Shown here piece by piece: positions 45,522-54,369 of a stretch of 64,000 nt of DNA. Position 1 is the first letter of the stretch. The number at the start of each line of letters is the position of its first letter. Under the pieces are notes generated by a model, which worked only from the letters and a program-made list of their open reading frames with translations, did no database searches and was not told the DNA's origin. The stretch lies in contig JAJDYE010000027.1 in assembly GCA_022822905.1 (NCBI GenBank), positions 1-64,000 on the forward strand, given 5' to 3'. Source of the stretch: Acidimicrobiia bacterium. GTDB lineage: Bacteria; Actinomycetota; Acidimicrobiia; Acidimicrobiales; Bin134. A program made the position numbers and the translations under genes.

Positions 45522-45527
45522 GAGGTC

Positions 45528-46400
45528 GTGGCCGAGTTCGTGGTGATCACCGGGATGTCGGGAGCGGGCCGGTCGCAGGCCGCCAACCATTTTGAAGACT
45601 TGGGCTGGTATGTGGTCGATAACCTGCCCCCCGCACTGGTGCCCAAGGTCCAGGAGTTTGCCGATGCCCCCGACAGCGGCATCTCCCGAGTGGGCCTGGT
45701 GCTCGGGCTGAACCTCTACTACGAGGATGTGGCCCCCGCACTGGTCGAGCTCAAGGAATCAGCTCAAGGATCGGTGCGCATCCTCTTTCTCGACGCCTCC
45801 ACCCCAGAGCTGGTGAAGAGATTTGAGAGCACCAAGCGCCGGCATCCGTTCTCCAGCGTCCCGCCGATGGGAGTATCCGACGCCATCGAGGCCGAGCGGG
45901 AGTCTCTGGTCAACCTGCGCAGCCAGGCCGACGTGGTGGTGGACACCTCCGAGTACAGCATCTACCAGCTCAACCACTTCATTGACGAGGTGTTCGAACT
46001 GGACGCCGGACCGGAATCGATGACCACCCGGATTATGTCTTTCGGCTTCAAGCACGGCATCCCGCTCGACGCCGACTTGGTGTTGGATTGCCGTTTCCTG
46101 CCCAATCCCCACTGGGTGGAGGAGTTGCGCCCGCTCACCGGTCAAGACGAGGCGGTGAGGGACTTCCTGCTCAACGGCCAGCCCATGGCTGAGACCTTCC
46201 TGCAAAAGACCGAGGACCTGTTGACAATGTTGGTACCGGCCTATGTGCGGGAGGGCAAGTCGTATCTCACTATCGCCTTCGGCTGCACCGGGGGCCACCA
46301 CCGCTCAGTATTCGTGGCCGAAGACATCAACCGCCGACTCATCGAGAGCACAGATCTCGGCGTCCGCCCCCTCGTCGTCCACCGAGACATCGACAAATAG
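45528..46400 (+). CDS. rapZ: RapZ (YvcJ) nucleotide-binding protein
   Basis: A 290-residue P-loop protein: GMSGAGRSQAANHFEDLGWYVVDNLPPALVP at the N-terminus, with Arg in place of the usual P-loop Lys, DASTPELVKRFESTKRRHP in the middle, DCRFLPNPHW, and the C-terminal IAFGCTGGHHRSVFVAE. It hydrolyses or binds nucleotides; in E. coli RapZ controls GlmS through small RNAs, and the actinobacterial role is less clear. It follows uvrC by 9 nt as in many actinobacteria. The usual next genes yvcK and whiA are absent; an SDR gene on the other strand comes instead. Confidence 0.95.
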   Translation: MAEFVVITGMSGAGRSQAANHFEDLGWYVVDNLPPALVPKVQEFADAPDSGISRVGLVLGLNLYYEDVAPALVELKESAQGSVRILFLDASTPELVKRFESTKRRHPFSSVPPMGVSDAIEAERESLVNLRSQADVVVDTSEYSIYQLNHFIDEVFELDAGPESMTTRIMSFGFKHGIPLDADLVLDCRFLPNPHWVEELRPLTGQDEAVRDFLLNGQPMAETFLQKTEDLLTMLVPAYVREGKSYLTIAFGCTGGHHRSVFVAEDINRRLIESTDLGVRPLVVHRDIDK

Positions 46401-46424
46401 CCCGGAGAGGCAGCAGCACAGGGT

Positions 46425-47429
46425 TCAGGCGGCGTCCCCGTTCCCGTATTTCGCCACCATTGCTTCACTGACGTCCCACAGCCTGGCCCCGTTGTCGGGG
46501 TCGGCGGCGCTGTCGGAAACTGCCTTGTGGTTCATCAGGTGGAGGTACATCCCGGTGGATGCTCCTGCCTCAGGAGCACAGCAGAGATAGATGATGGGTG
46601 CGATGGCCTTCTCAGGGGACCGGAAGAACAGCCGCAGCGCCGGGTTGACGATCGGCTTCAGCAGTGCGGGCGCATCTCGGGCGATTCTGGTGGACACGCC
46701 TCCAGGGCACAGCGCATGCACGGCCACCTCCGGATTCTCGTGCGGGTTCAGGCGGCGTGACAGCTCGGTGGCATAGGTGCTCAACACCAGCTTGCTGAGC
46801 CCGTAGTGCCGCATGCTCTCCTTGATCCCGTATTCAGCGTATTCGCCGAGGTTGTCGAATTCGATTGCCTCATAGGAACGGTGCGATTCCGACGAGACGA
46901 ACACGATTCTCGGTAGCTCTTCGCCGGGCCCCGCGGCGCGGATGACGCCGTCCTTCAGCCATCGGTCGATCATCACCCGCTTGGACAGGAAGTGAACGGC
47001 GAACATGGTGTCGTACCCCTGAGGGGTCTCCCTCGCAGTGGGTGTCATCAAGCCGGCGTTCATGAGAGCGATGTCGATCCGGGCGTCCCTCCGTTGCAGC
47101 TCGTCGCAGCAGCGATGCACCGAGCGGACATCGGCCAGGTCCACCTCCACCATCTCCACGGTCTCCGAACCCGACGCCTCTTTGATCTCATCGCAGATCT
47201 CGTTGTGACCGGGGCGGCAGGCCAGGATCATGTTGCCGCCCCGCCGGGCCAGCTCGATGGCTGCCGCCCGCCCCAACCCGCTGTTGGCCCCGGTCACCAA
47301 GCACGTCTTGCCGTCGATTCGCACGCTGTCGGGAACCGGTTCCACATCGGGGGTCCTCAGATTGCGGAAGTCGCGAACCGCCCCGGTGATCGCATTGACC
47401 ACTGTGCGCTTCTTTGGTGCTTGGCTCAT
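46425..47429 (-). CDS. Short-chain dehydrogenase/reductase
   Basis: A 334-residue SDR. The Rossmann motif is TGANSGLGRA near residue 45, NAGL near 132, and the active-site YGLSK in the second half. It is longer than classical SDRs, resembling retinol-dehydrogenase- or protochlorophyllide-reductase-like forms. Substrate not readable. The ATG at 47429 is preferred to a TTG two codons earlier. It is convergent with rapZ and upstream-facing from the sulfotransferase. Confidence 0.88.
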   Translation of the reverse strand: MSQAPKKRTVVNAITGAVRDFRNLRTPDVEPVPDSVRIDGKTCLVTGANSGLGRAAAIELARRGGNMILACRPGHNEICDEIKEASGSETVEMVEVDLADVRSVHRCCDELQRRDARIDIALMNAGLMTPTARETPQGYDTMFAVHFLSKRVMIDRWLKDGVIRAAGPGEELPRIVFVSSESHRSYEAIEFDNLGEYAEYGIKESMRHYGLSKLVLSTYATELSRRLNPHENPEVAVHALCPGGVSTRIARDAPALLKPIVNPALRLFFRSPEKAIAPIIYLCCAPEAGASTGMYLHLMNHKAVSDSAADPDNGARLWDVSEAMVAKYGNGDAA

Positions 47430-47486
47430 GGCCAACGGTACATCGTTGCTCGACGCCCGCTTCGCGCTGGTTGAGCCTTGCTTGGC

Positions 47487-48728
47487 CTATTCGAATGGAA
47501 TCGCATAGGCCTCACGATAGGCCGCGAAGGTCTCGTCCATTACCCGCTTGCTAAGTCCGAAGTGCTCGAGCCGGTAGTGGTGCTTTCCGAAGCGGTTCTG
47601 GGGGTTCGCGGCCACGTACTGCTCGGCCAGTGTCTCGGCGTTGTCGTCGAAGTCGATTCCCGCCACTTCGTAGATCCGTCGGAGCTGGGCGATCGGGTCG
47701 CGGACCAGGTCGTAGTAGGAGACATCCACGAATCGTTCGCTTGGCGCCTCGGCTCGGGTCTTCATGGCCCACTCAACCATCCGGTGCGTCTTGTTGCCCC
47801 AGTGCCGCCCGATTTCGATGGGGTCCACCTCATCGCTGAACATGCCCCGGCCGTGGGCCACCATGCTGCAAAAGGAGGTGACAGCCACGCGGGGATCGCG
47901 GTGGGTCTGCACCACCGTGGCACCGTCGAACACCTTGAGGAAGACGTCCAGGTACTCCAGGTGGTGCGGGGTCTTGAGCACCCAGGCACGGGCCGGTCGC
48001 GGCCAGGTAAGCACCTTCAGGACCCGGCGGAAGTATTCGTAGGTCGCCGTATGGTCCTGTTCTGCCAGCCAGCGGGAGTAGCTCGGCACGTGCAAGATGG
48101 CCTCGGCCGACTGGCTCATGAAATTGAGGTCGAGGAGCAGCACGTCTTCTTCGGGCTGCTCGCGGTCGATGGGGTGGACCGCCATGAAGTCAGGGGCTAG
48201 GTAGGAAATGGTCCGCTCGGCCAGCACCGCCCTCCTCTTGCGAGACCGCTCGGCGCGCTCGGCAGTCTTCGCCGCCGTCACAGGCAACAGCGCCTCGTTG
48301 CCGGAGATGCCGCGGATTTCCGGGTTGGAATACAGCAGGCGGTGCAGCAGTGTGGTCCCGGTGCGCTGTAACCCGGTGATCATGATGACGGTGCCGAGGT
48401 CGGTGTCGTCGATCTCAGGGTGCCGCTTGAGGAGGTCCTGGATCCGCAGTCGCTGAACCAGCGCCCCAGCGAGCCTGGACTTCTGAATCAGCATGCCGGT
48501 TGGAGTCAGCCGCGCTTCGTCGTTGATCGAATTCACGAGCAGTTGCAACGCCTCCAAGTGCCCGTCGTCGCCGAAGTCGGAGAGCCCGGTTTTGCGCGTC
48601 GCGTGCTTGACAAGTTTGTTGACCTCTAAGCGGCCGGGGAGTCCGAGGCGCTGGCCGGCGCGACCGAGCCGATTGACGGCCCGGATAGGGATCGGCCGAT
48701 AGGGATTCTCGTAGTCGGTGGACGTCAA
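47487..48728 (-). CDS. Sulfotransferase family protein
   Basis: A 413-residue PAPS-dependent sulfotransferase-like protein. The 5'-phosphosulfate loop ITGLQRTGTTLLHRLL and the 3'-phosphate region VQTHRDPRVAVTSF are present; LKTPHHLEYL lies between. The start is TTG 48728, only 4 nt after the DUF1214 stop and with GGGGGA about 9 nt upstream. The two genes are therefore an operon. The acceptor is unknown, probably a small hydroxyl compound rather than a protein. Confidence 0.87.
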   Translation of the reverse strand: MTSTDYENPYRPIPIRAVNRLGRAGQRLGLPGRLEVNKLVKHATRKTGLSDFGDDGHLEALQLLVNSINDEARLTPTGMLIQKSRLAGALVQRLRIQDLLKRHPEIDDTDLGTVIMITGLQRTGTTLLHRLLYSNPEIRGISGNEALLPVTAAKTAERAERSRKRRAVLAERTISYLAPDFMAVHPIDREQPEEDVLLLDLNFMSQSAEAILHVPSYSRWLAEQDHTATYEYFRRVLKVLTWPRPARAWVLKTPHHLEYLDVFLKVFDGATVVQTHRDPRVAVTSFCSMVAHGRGMFSDEVDPIEIGRHWGNKTHRMVEWAMKTRAEAPSERFVDVSYYDLVRDPIAQLRRIYEVAGIDFDDNAETLAEQYVAANPQNRFGKHHYRLEHFGLSKRVMDETFAAYREAYAIPFE

Positions 48729-48732
48729 GCCG

Positions 48733-49917
48733 CTAGTCCCCCAAGCTGCTAAGCGGAACCACCCGGCACTGCGGCTGGGGAGTTTCGGCGGCTCGCACCC
48801 AGCGGAACGACATGGTGCCGAGCGAGTGGCCTGCGGTTTCGATCCAGTTGGGCAGGCCGGGATCCTCATGGGCCACGATCAGGCGAATCGACCCATCGGC
48901 TTCGTAGTGGGCCAGATGGCTGTTGGTGTGGATCGTGAAGTGGCGATAGTCCAGCGATTCCATCCAGTAGTTGCTGAGCTGGAAGTTCCAGTATTCGCAT
49001 TCCGGGGGAGTGGCCTCGATCACCAGCGCCTCCTCGGGTCCCAGCGCCCAGTGGCTGTGGTAGTAGGTGATGTTGGGGTCGCCGCCGGCGTTCAGCGATA
49101 CGTCTGGGTCAAACTGGGGAAGCTCGTTGCTGTGCTTGGAGAAATCACGGGCCCACTTGGTGAACAGCAATGGAGCGCCCATCACCAACGCCCCCACGTT
49201 CTTCAAGCCGTCGTCCAAGGCCTTGGGGGTGAGGCGCGAGGGCTGGCGCTCTTCGGGAGCGCAGTTGATGCGCTCGATGGCCAGCTCGGCGGGGGTCTCC
49301 GTATTGCGGTCGGCAAAGGTCTGGCGCACCACCAGGGTGCCGGTCTCGGGGGTCATCGGCAGCCAGTTGCCCTCATGGGGGGTGCTGCTCAGGATCAACT
49401 CGAAACACCCGTCGTCGTCCATCTCGATCTGGTCGGCTTCGATATGCCCGGTGGGCGGCAGGCCACCGCCTTGGCCGTAGTTGCCCGATTGGGTTCCGAT
49501 GCTCAGGTAGGCGATGTTGTTGCGCCGCCCGGTGATCTTGTAGTCGTAGCTCCCGTCCAACGCCGCGGTGTAGTAGTAGTTGTCGGGGTTGTCGGCGCCC
49601 AGCTTGGTGGTCTCATTGGCCACCCGGTGCATCACCGGGGCCTTGGGGTCGGCGTGCTCGACAAATGCCATCAGGCCGGCCCGGGCGAGCCGGCTCAGGT
49701 GCCGGTAGCCCTCCGCCTGGTTGAACGGATCGCGCGGCGCGCCGGGAAAGTTCATCGCCGCACCCGCCGCCTTCAATGAGTCGCAGAACTCCTCCCACGC
49801 CTTCCCGCTCACCACCCGCTGTTCGGCCACATCGTCGAGCGTCTTGCCCCGCATCTTTCGAATGAGAAGAGAGATCCGTCGAAAGACACTCAGCAGTCGA
49901 ATGGCAAGCCGTCGCAT
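48733..49917 (-). CDS. DUF1214 domain protein, copy 2
   Basis: A 394-residue paralogue of the protein at 6922-8025, sharing GSYDYKITGRRNNIAYLSI, YWNFQLSNYW, SLDYRHFTIHTNSH and HSLGTMSFRWV. It has an extra basic N-terminus of about 30 residues (MRRLAIRLLSVFRRISLLIR) that might bind membranes. Activity unknown. It is the first gene of an operon with the sulfotransferase. Confidence 0.82.
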   Translation of the reverse strand: MRRLAIRLLSVFRRISLLIRKMRGKTLDDVAEQRVVSGKAWEEFCDSLKAAGAAMNFPGAPRDPFNQAEGYRHLSRLARAGLMAFVEHADPKAPVMHRVANETTKLGADNPDNYYYTAALDGSYDYKITGRRNNIAYLSIGTQSGNYGQGGGLPPTGHIEADQIEMDDDGCFELILSSTPHEGNWLPMTPETGTLVVRQTFADRNTETPAELAIERINCAPEERQPSRLTPKALDDGLKNVGALVMGAPLLFTKWARDFSKHSNELPQFDPDVSLNAGGDPNITYYHSHWALGPEEALVIEATPPECEYWNFQLSNYWMESLDYRHFTIHTNSHLAHYEADGSIRLIVAHEDPGLPNWIETAGHSLGTMSFRWVRAAETPQPQCRVVPLSSLGD

Positions 49918-49997
49918 GGCGAATGTCTAGTGACGGCCTCGGCTCGGCGGCAACATGGGTCCGGCACACCGCGGTGTCGTTGAACCAAGATGGTCCG

Positions 49998-50987
49998 GTG
50001 AGATTCGGCCTGCTCCTGACTTCGGTTCACGGCCGGTCGGTGCCCGCGCACCAGCAGATCGCCGAGCACCACGAGTTGATCTCCGTGGCCGTGGATCATG
50101 GGTTCGACTTAGTGGTGGCGGGCCAGCACTTCGCGGCCCCGACGCTGCGCTACCTCCAGCCCATCCCGTATTTAACCTCGGTGGCCATGCAATTCCCGTC
50201 GGTCAGCGTCGCCACCGGCATTCTGCTGCTGCCCCTGCACCATCCCCTGACAATCGCCGAGGAGATCGCCACCATGGACGCGGTAACCGGTGGGCGGGCG
50301 ATCATGGGGGTGGGAATCGGCTACAGCCAGGATGAGTTCGACGCCTTCGGCATCGACCGCACCACCCGAACTGAGCGGTTCGAGGAGGCGGTGGACATCA
50401 TCCGAGCGCTGTGGACCGGCCAGCCAGTGACCCATAAGGGCCGGTTCTTCCGGCTCGACAACGTGGAGGTGTCCACGCTGCCGGTCCAGCAGCCGCATCC
50501 CCCGATCTGGGTCGGGGCCCAGGTGGAGCCGTCGGTACGACGGGCTGCCCGGGTGGGTGATGCTTGGTATGCCGCGCCGTTCCCCACCCACCGAGAGCTC
50601 ATCCACCTCTACCAGGCCTATCTGGAAGAGCGAGCGGCTCACGGCAACCGGGCGCAGGCCGCCATCCCGGTGCGCCGGGAGGTCTACATAGCCGACAGCC
50701 CTGCTGAGGCCGAGGCAGCGGTGGCCGCGGGGGCGTCGTCGCGCTATGGCACCTATCGGTCATGGGGGCTTGACGTTGACGACGGCATCGGCAAGAGCGA
50801 TTGGCTGGACAACCGTTTCGTGCTGGGCAGCCCATCCGAGGTGGCGGAGGGGCTCTCTCAGCTCATGGCTCAGGTGGAGCACTCCCACTTCGTCTACAAG
50901 CCGCAGTGGCCCGGATACGACCATCCTCACGCCCTCGCGCAGCTTGAGCGGTTCGGCTCCGAGGTGATCCCGCTATTGTCCGGCTGA
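49998..50987 (+). CDS. LLM-class flavin-dependent oxidoreductase (1)
   Basis: A 329-residue luciferase-like TIM barrel: MRFGLLLTS start (GTG 49998), VVAGQHF, TGILLLPLHHPLTIAEEIATMD, GRAIMGVGIGYSQDEFDAFGI and PPIWVGAQ. Such enzymes use reduced FMN or F420; the cofactor cannot be chosen from sequence. Upstream in-frame codons are not conserved-looking and were excluded. It is divergent from the DUF1214 operon. Confidence 0.88.
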   Translation: MRFGLLLTSVHGRSVPAHQQIAEHHELISVAVDHGFDLVVAGQHFAAPTLRYLQPIPYLTSVAMQFPSVSVATGILLLPLHHPLTIAEEIATMDAVTGGRAIMGVGIGYSQDEFDAFGIDRTTRTERFEEAVDIIRALWTGQPVTHKGRFFRLDNVEVSTLPVQQPHPPIWVGAQVEPSVRRAARVGDAWYAAPFPTHRELIHLYQAYLEERAAHGNRAQAAIPVRREVYIADSPAEAEAAVAAGASSRYGTYRSWGLDVDDGIGKSDWLDNRFVLGSPSEVAEGLSQLMAQVEHSHFVYKPQWPGYDHPHALAQLERFGSEVIPLLSG

Positions 50988-51020
50988 CATCGAAAGTCCC
51001 AATCATCGAAAGCAGAGCCC

Positions 51021-51956
51021 ATGGGATCGGACAACACGCCCCACCGCGGCCCAAAGATCGGTCTCTGCTTGCCCTACGAGGGCTCGGCCACAGCCCAGGA
51101 CATCGTGGATGTGGCACAAGCGGCGGAGTCGGCCGGTTTGGACTCGGTGTGGGTGGGGGACCACATCGCCTTCCCGGTGGAGTTCGCCTCGCAGAACCCG
51201 ACGATGGCCGACGGGAAGTACCCCTATCCCACCGACAACCCCCGCCTTGAGGCTCTGACCACCTTGGCCTTCGTGGCCGGGGCGACGTCCACCATCCGGC
51301 TAGCGGTCAATGCCTGCGTGTTGCCCCAGCGCAATCCGGTGGTCGTGGGCAAGGCCGTGGCCACGCTTGACTACCTGTCGGGGGGGAGGGTGATCTTCGG
51401 GGTGACCCTCGGATGGCTCCGCGAGGAGTTCGACGCCCTCGGTGCCGACTTCGGCCGCCGTCGGCAGTTGCTGGAGGACGGCATCGAGATCCTGCGTGCC
51501 CTGTGGGAGCAGGACCAGCCTTCCTATGAGGGGGAGACCCATTCGTTCTTGCCCCTGAATATGAAGCCCAAGCCGGTGCAGTCGCCGGTGCCCATCTTCG
51601 TGGGCGGCCACTCCCGGCCGGCGCTCCGCCGGGCCGCCGCAGCAGGGGACGGTTGGCTGGCGGCGCGATTGACCCCGGACGACTTGCGGGAACACGTGGG
51701 CTTTCTGCGGGAGGAGCGCAAGCGGTCGCCGCGGGCCGATCAGCCCTTCACCGTGGCTACCAACTGCCCGGCCGCGGTGGGAAGCGGTCCGGCCGGAGTG
51801 CTCGATCTAACCGATGGCGACGCCACCCGGAGCATGCTGGCGGCGCTGGGGGAGGCGGGGGCCGATGTGGTCAACATGGTGGTGGTCTCGTATGACCCTG
51901 CCGAGACCCGGGAGGCGGCCCTCGCCCTGGGCCAGCACTGCCATACAGATCGGTAG
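51021..51956 (+). CDS. LLM-class oxidoreductase, F420-type (2)
   Basis: A 311-residue protein whose SAGLDSVWVGDHIAFPVEF, GGRVIFGVTLGWLREEFDALG and PIFVGGHSRPALRRAA blocks fit the TIGR03619 F420-dependent group. It follows the first LLM gene on the same strand by 33 bp, so the two are probably cotranscribed. The substrate is unknown. AAAGCAGAG before the ATG may serve for initiation. Confidence 0.87.
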   Translation: MGSDNTPHRGPKIGLCLPYEGSATAQDIVDVAQAAESAGLDSVWVGDHIAFPVEFASQNPTMADGKYPYPTDNPRLEALTTLAFVAGATSTIRLAVNACVLPQRNPVVVGKAVATLDYLSGGRVIFGVTLGWLREEFDALGADFGRRRQLLEDGIEILRALWEQDQPSYEGETHSFLPLNMKPKPVQSPVPIFVGGHSRPALRRAAAAGDGWLAARLTPDDLREHVGFLREERKRSPRADQPFTVATNCPAAVGSGPAGVLDLTDGDATRSMLAALGEAGADVVNMVVVSYDPAETREAALALGQHCHTDR

Positions 51957-51978
51957 GAATTCAGGCCAATAGGGGCGC

Positions 51979-53178
51979 TCAGGCCGTGCCCGCCACCCCG
52001 GCTTTGATCATGGCGGCGATTTCCTCGGGGCTGTAGCCGGCCTCGGCCAGGATCTCCTCGCTGTGCTGGCCCAGCACCGGGGGAGGCCCGGCAATCCCGC
52101 CAGGGGTGTCGTGCAGCCCGATCACCGGACCCAACTGGGGGATCTCGCCCAAAGTGGCGTGCTCCACCGATTGCACCAATCCGGCCTGCTTCACCTGGGG
52201 GTGGTTGAGGATCTGCGAGAAGGTGTGGACCGGCCCGAACAGCGCCCGGTGCTGGTTGAACGACTCCTCCCACTCCGCGCTGGTCCGGGTGACGAAGATG
52301 CTTTGCAGGTATTCGGTGAGTTCGGCGCGGGCGTCCACCCGCTGCTGGTTGGTCAGATAGCGCTCGTCGGAAGCCAACTCCGGCTCTCCGATGGCCCGGC
52401 AGAACCGCTCCCACCCGTCGGCGCCGCCCCACACGCCAGTCACCACGTGGCCGTCGGCGGTTTGGAACGCCTCATAGGGCACCACCACGCTGTGGGCGCT
52501 GCCATGGCGCTCGGGATCCTCACCGTCCACCCAGTGCGAGGCCAGCCGGGTGGTGAGCGACGACATCAGGGCGAAGAGCATCGACACGTCGATGAGCTGG
52601 CCCTTGCCGGTTTGCTGTCGGGCGAACAGGCCGAGCATGGCGGCCTGGGCGGTGACCAATGCACCGGTGAAATCGGCCATCGGTACCCCCACCAGATTGG
52701 GGCCCCGATCAGGCTCCCCGGTCACCGACATGACCCCCGAGACCGCCTGGACCACCGGGTCGGTTCCCGGATAGGGGGCCAGCGGACCGTCCGGTCCGAA
52801 GGCAGTGAGGGAGATGTACACGATCTGGTCGTTGATGGCCGACAGGGCGTCGTAGCCGATGCCGATCTCGTCGGCCACGCCGGGCCGGTAGCTGGTGACC
52901 ACCACGTCGACCGTGGCGGCCAGGCGATGGACCACCTCGAGCCCCTCGGGTTTGCGCATGTCCAACGCGAGGCTGCGCTTGCCTCGATTCCAGATGAGGA
53001 ACAGGGCGCTCTCGCCGTCGATAAACGCGGTGCCCACGCCGCGGGCGCCGTCGCCATAGGGGAGGCTCTCCACCTTGATGATGTCGGCCCCGTAGTCGCC
53101 CAGAATCATGGTGCCGTAGGGACCGGCCATGTGGCGGGTGAAGTCGAGCACGCGGATTCCATCGAGGGGCTTGGTCAT
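51979..53178 (-). CDS. CaiB/BaiF family III CoA-transferase, catalytic-type subunit
   Basis: A 399-residue class III CoA-transferase: GIRVLDFTRHMAGPYGTMILGDYGADIIKVE at the start, NRGKRSLALD, and VGVPMADFTGAL holding the expected catalytic Asp169. It overlaps the next upstream gene (same family) by 4 nt, suggesting a two-subunit enzyme that moves CoA from one carboxylate to another. The acyl substrates are unknown. Confidence 0.9.
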   Translation of the reverse strand: MTKPLDGIRVLDFTRHMAGPYGTMILGDYGADIIKVESLPYGDGARGVGTAFIDGESALFLIWNRGKRSLALDMRKPEGLEVVHRLAATVDVVVTSYRPGVADEIGIGYDALSAINDQIVYISLTAFGPDGPLAPYPGTDPVVQAVSGVMSVTGEPDRGPNLVGVPMADFTGALVTAQAAMLGLFARQQTGKGQLIDVSMLFALMSSLTTRLASHWVDGEDPERHGSAHSVVVPYEAFQTADGHVVTGVWGGADGWERFCRAIGEPELASDERYLTNQQRVDARAELTEYLQSIFVTRTSAEWEESFNQHRALFGPVHTFSQILNHPQVKQAGLVQSVEHATLGEIPQLGPVIGLHDTPGGIAGPPPVLGQHSEEILAEAGYSPEEIAAMIKAGVAGTA

Positions 53179-54362
53179 GCCCGGCCTCCGGAGAGGTCTT
53201 CTCCGATGAGCTTGTCCAGTCCGATTTCGGCGAGGATCTCGGCGGTGTCGGCGCCCAGGTCGGGAGGGGGCGGCAAGTCGGTCAGGTCGGGTTGGGCGGC
53301 CTCGTTGGGGTTCGATGAGAGCTGCACCGGTGAAGCGGCCATTTGAACCCGCCCTCCGGGAAGCTCGGTTCCCCGGAGCACCCGGTTGACGGCGGCGTGG
53401 TCGCTACCGACCGCCTCGTCGAGGGTGAGTATGGGGGCGAACGGTATCTCGGCTTCGTCGAGAAGGCGGTTCCAGTCGTCGAAGGTGCGCTGGCTGATGG
53501 CCTCGGCGATCAGCGGGAACTCATCATCGTATCCGAAGTCCATGCTGTGGGTCCACTCTCCCCGCGCCCGGAGCTGGTGCAGGTTGGTGAGGTCGCAGAA
53601 CCGCTCCCAGGCCACCTTCTCCAGCGGGCAGATGAGCAGGGCGCGGTGGTCGGAGGTGGCGTACATGGCATAGCGCGACCCCAACGAGCGGTACTCATGC
53701 CAGGGCTCGTCGTTGTTGACCCAGGTGTTCACGTCGCGCCAGTTCCACCACACTGCGGTGTTCCAGATGGAGGTGTGTACGAACTGGGGTCCGCCGCCCC
53801 GGTCTCGTTTGACGATGGCGGCCAGTACCCCCAAGGCGCCGAAAACCCCGGCCAGCAGCACCCCAGCCGAGCGCCACCCGACCCTGGTTTGTGGCTGGCC
53901 CTCGTTCCACTCCACCTCAACCCGGCCGGCCAGGGCGTCCATGTTCTGGCCGTGGGCCTTGTACTCGGCCCACGGTCCGGCCAGCCCGTAGCCCGAGATC
54001 ACGCAGTACACCAGCTGTGGGTTGGCCTCGAGGAGGGTGTGGAAGTCGAGTCCCCGGCGGACGGCGTCCTTGGGGCGGGCACCGACGATCACCGCATCGG
54101 CCCAGGCGGTGACCCCGACCACCACGTCGGCCCAGTGGGGCGAGCGGGTGCTGACCGCGATGCTGCGGGTGCCGGGGTTGAGGGCCAGGTGCAGGTCGCT
54201 GATCCCGGCGATTCTGGGCTCGTTGCCCCGGTTGCCGTCGCCCTGGGTGGGATGTTCGACCTTGATGACGTCGGCGCCCATTTCCACCAGTAGGTGCGAG
54301 GCCAGCGGCCCCGACATGTGGGTGGAGAAGTCCACGATGCGGATTGGCGCCGGCTGGGTCAT
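53175..54362 (-). CDS. CaiB/BaiF family protein lacking catalytic Asp
   Basis: A 395-residue family III CoA-transferase homologue (RIVDFSTHMSGPLASHLLVEMGADVIKVEHP). At the active-site block it reads VGWRSAGVLLAG, with Gly167 aligned to the catalytic Asp of its partner. It is probably a non-catalytic subunit of a heterodimer with the 51979-53178 protein, as known for BbsEF benzylsuccinate CoA-transferase. Start ATG 54362, 7 nt after the thioesterase stop. Confidence 0.87.
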   Translation of the reverse strand: MTQPAPIRIVDFSTHMSGPLASHLLVEMGADVIKVEHPTQGDGNRGNEPRIAGISDLHLALNPGTRSIAVSTRSPHWADVVVGVTAWADAVIVGARPKDAVRRGLDFHTLLEANPQLVYCVISGYGLAGPWAEYKAHGQNMDALAGRVEVEWNEGQPQTRVGWRSAGVLLAGVFGALGVLAAIVKRDRGGGPQFVHTSIWNTAVWWNWRDVNTWVNNDEPWHEYRSLGSRYAMYATSDHRALLICPLEKVAWERFCDLTNLHQLRARGEWTHSMDFGYDDEFPLIAEAISQRTFDDWNRLLDEAEIPFAPILTLDEAVGSDHAAVNRVLRGTELPGGRVQMAASPVQLSSNPNEAAQPDLTDLPPPPDLGADTAEILAEIGLDKLIGEDLSGGRA

Positions 54363-54369
54363 TGTCCGG

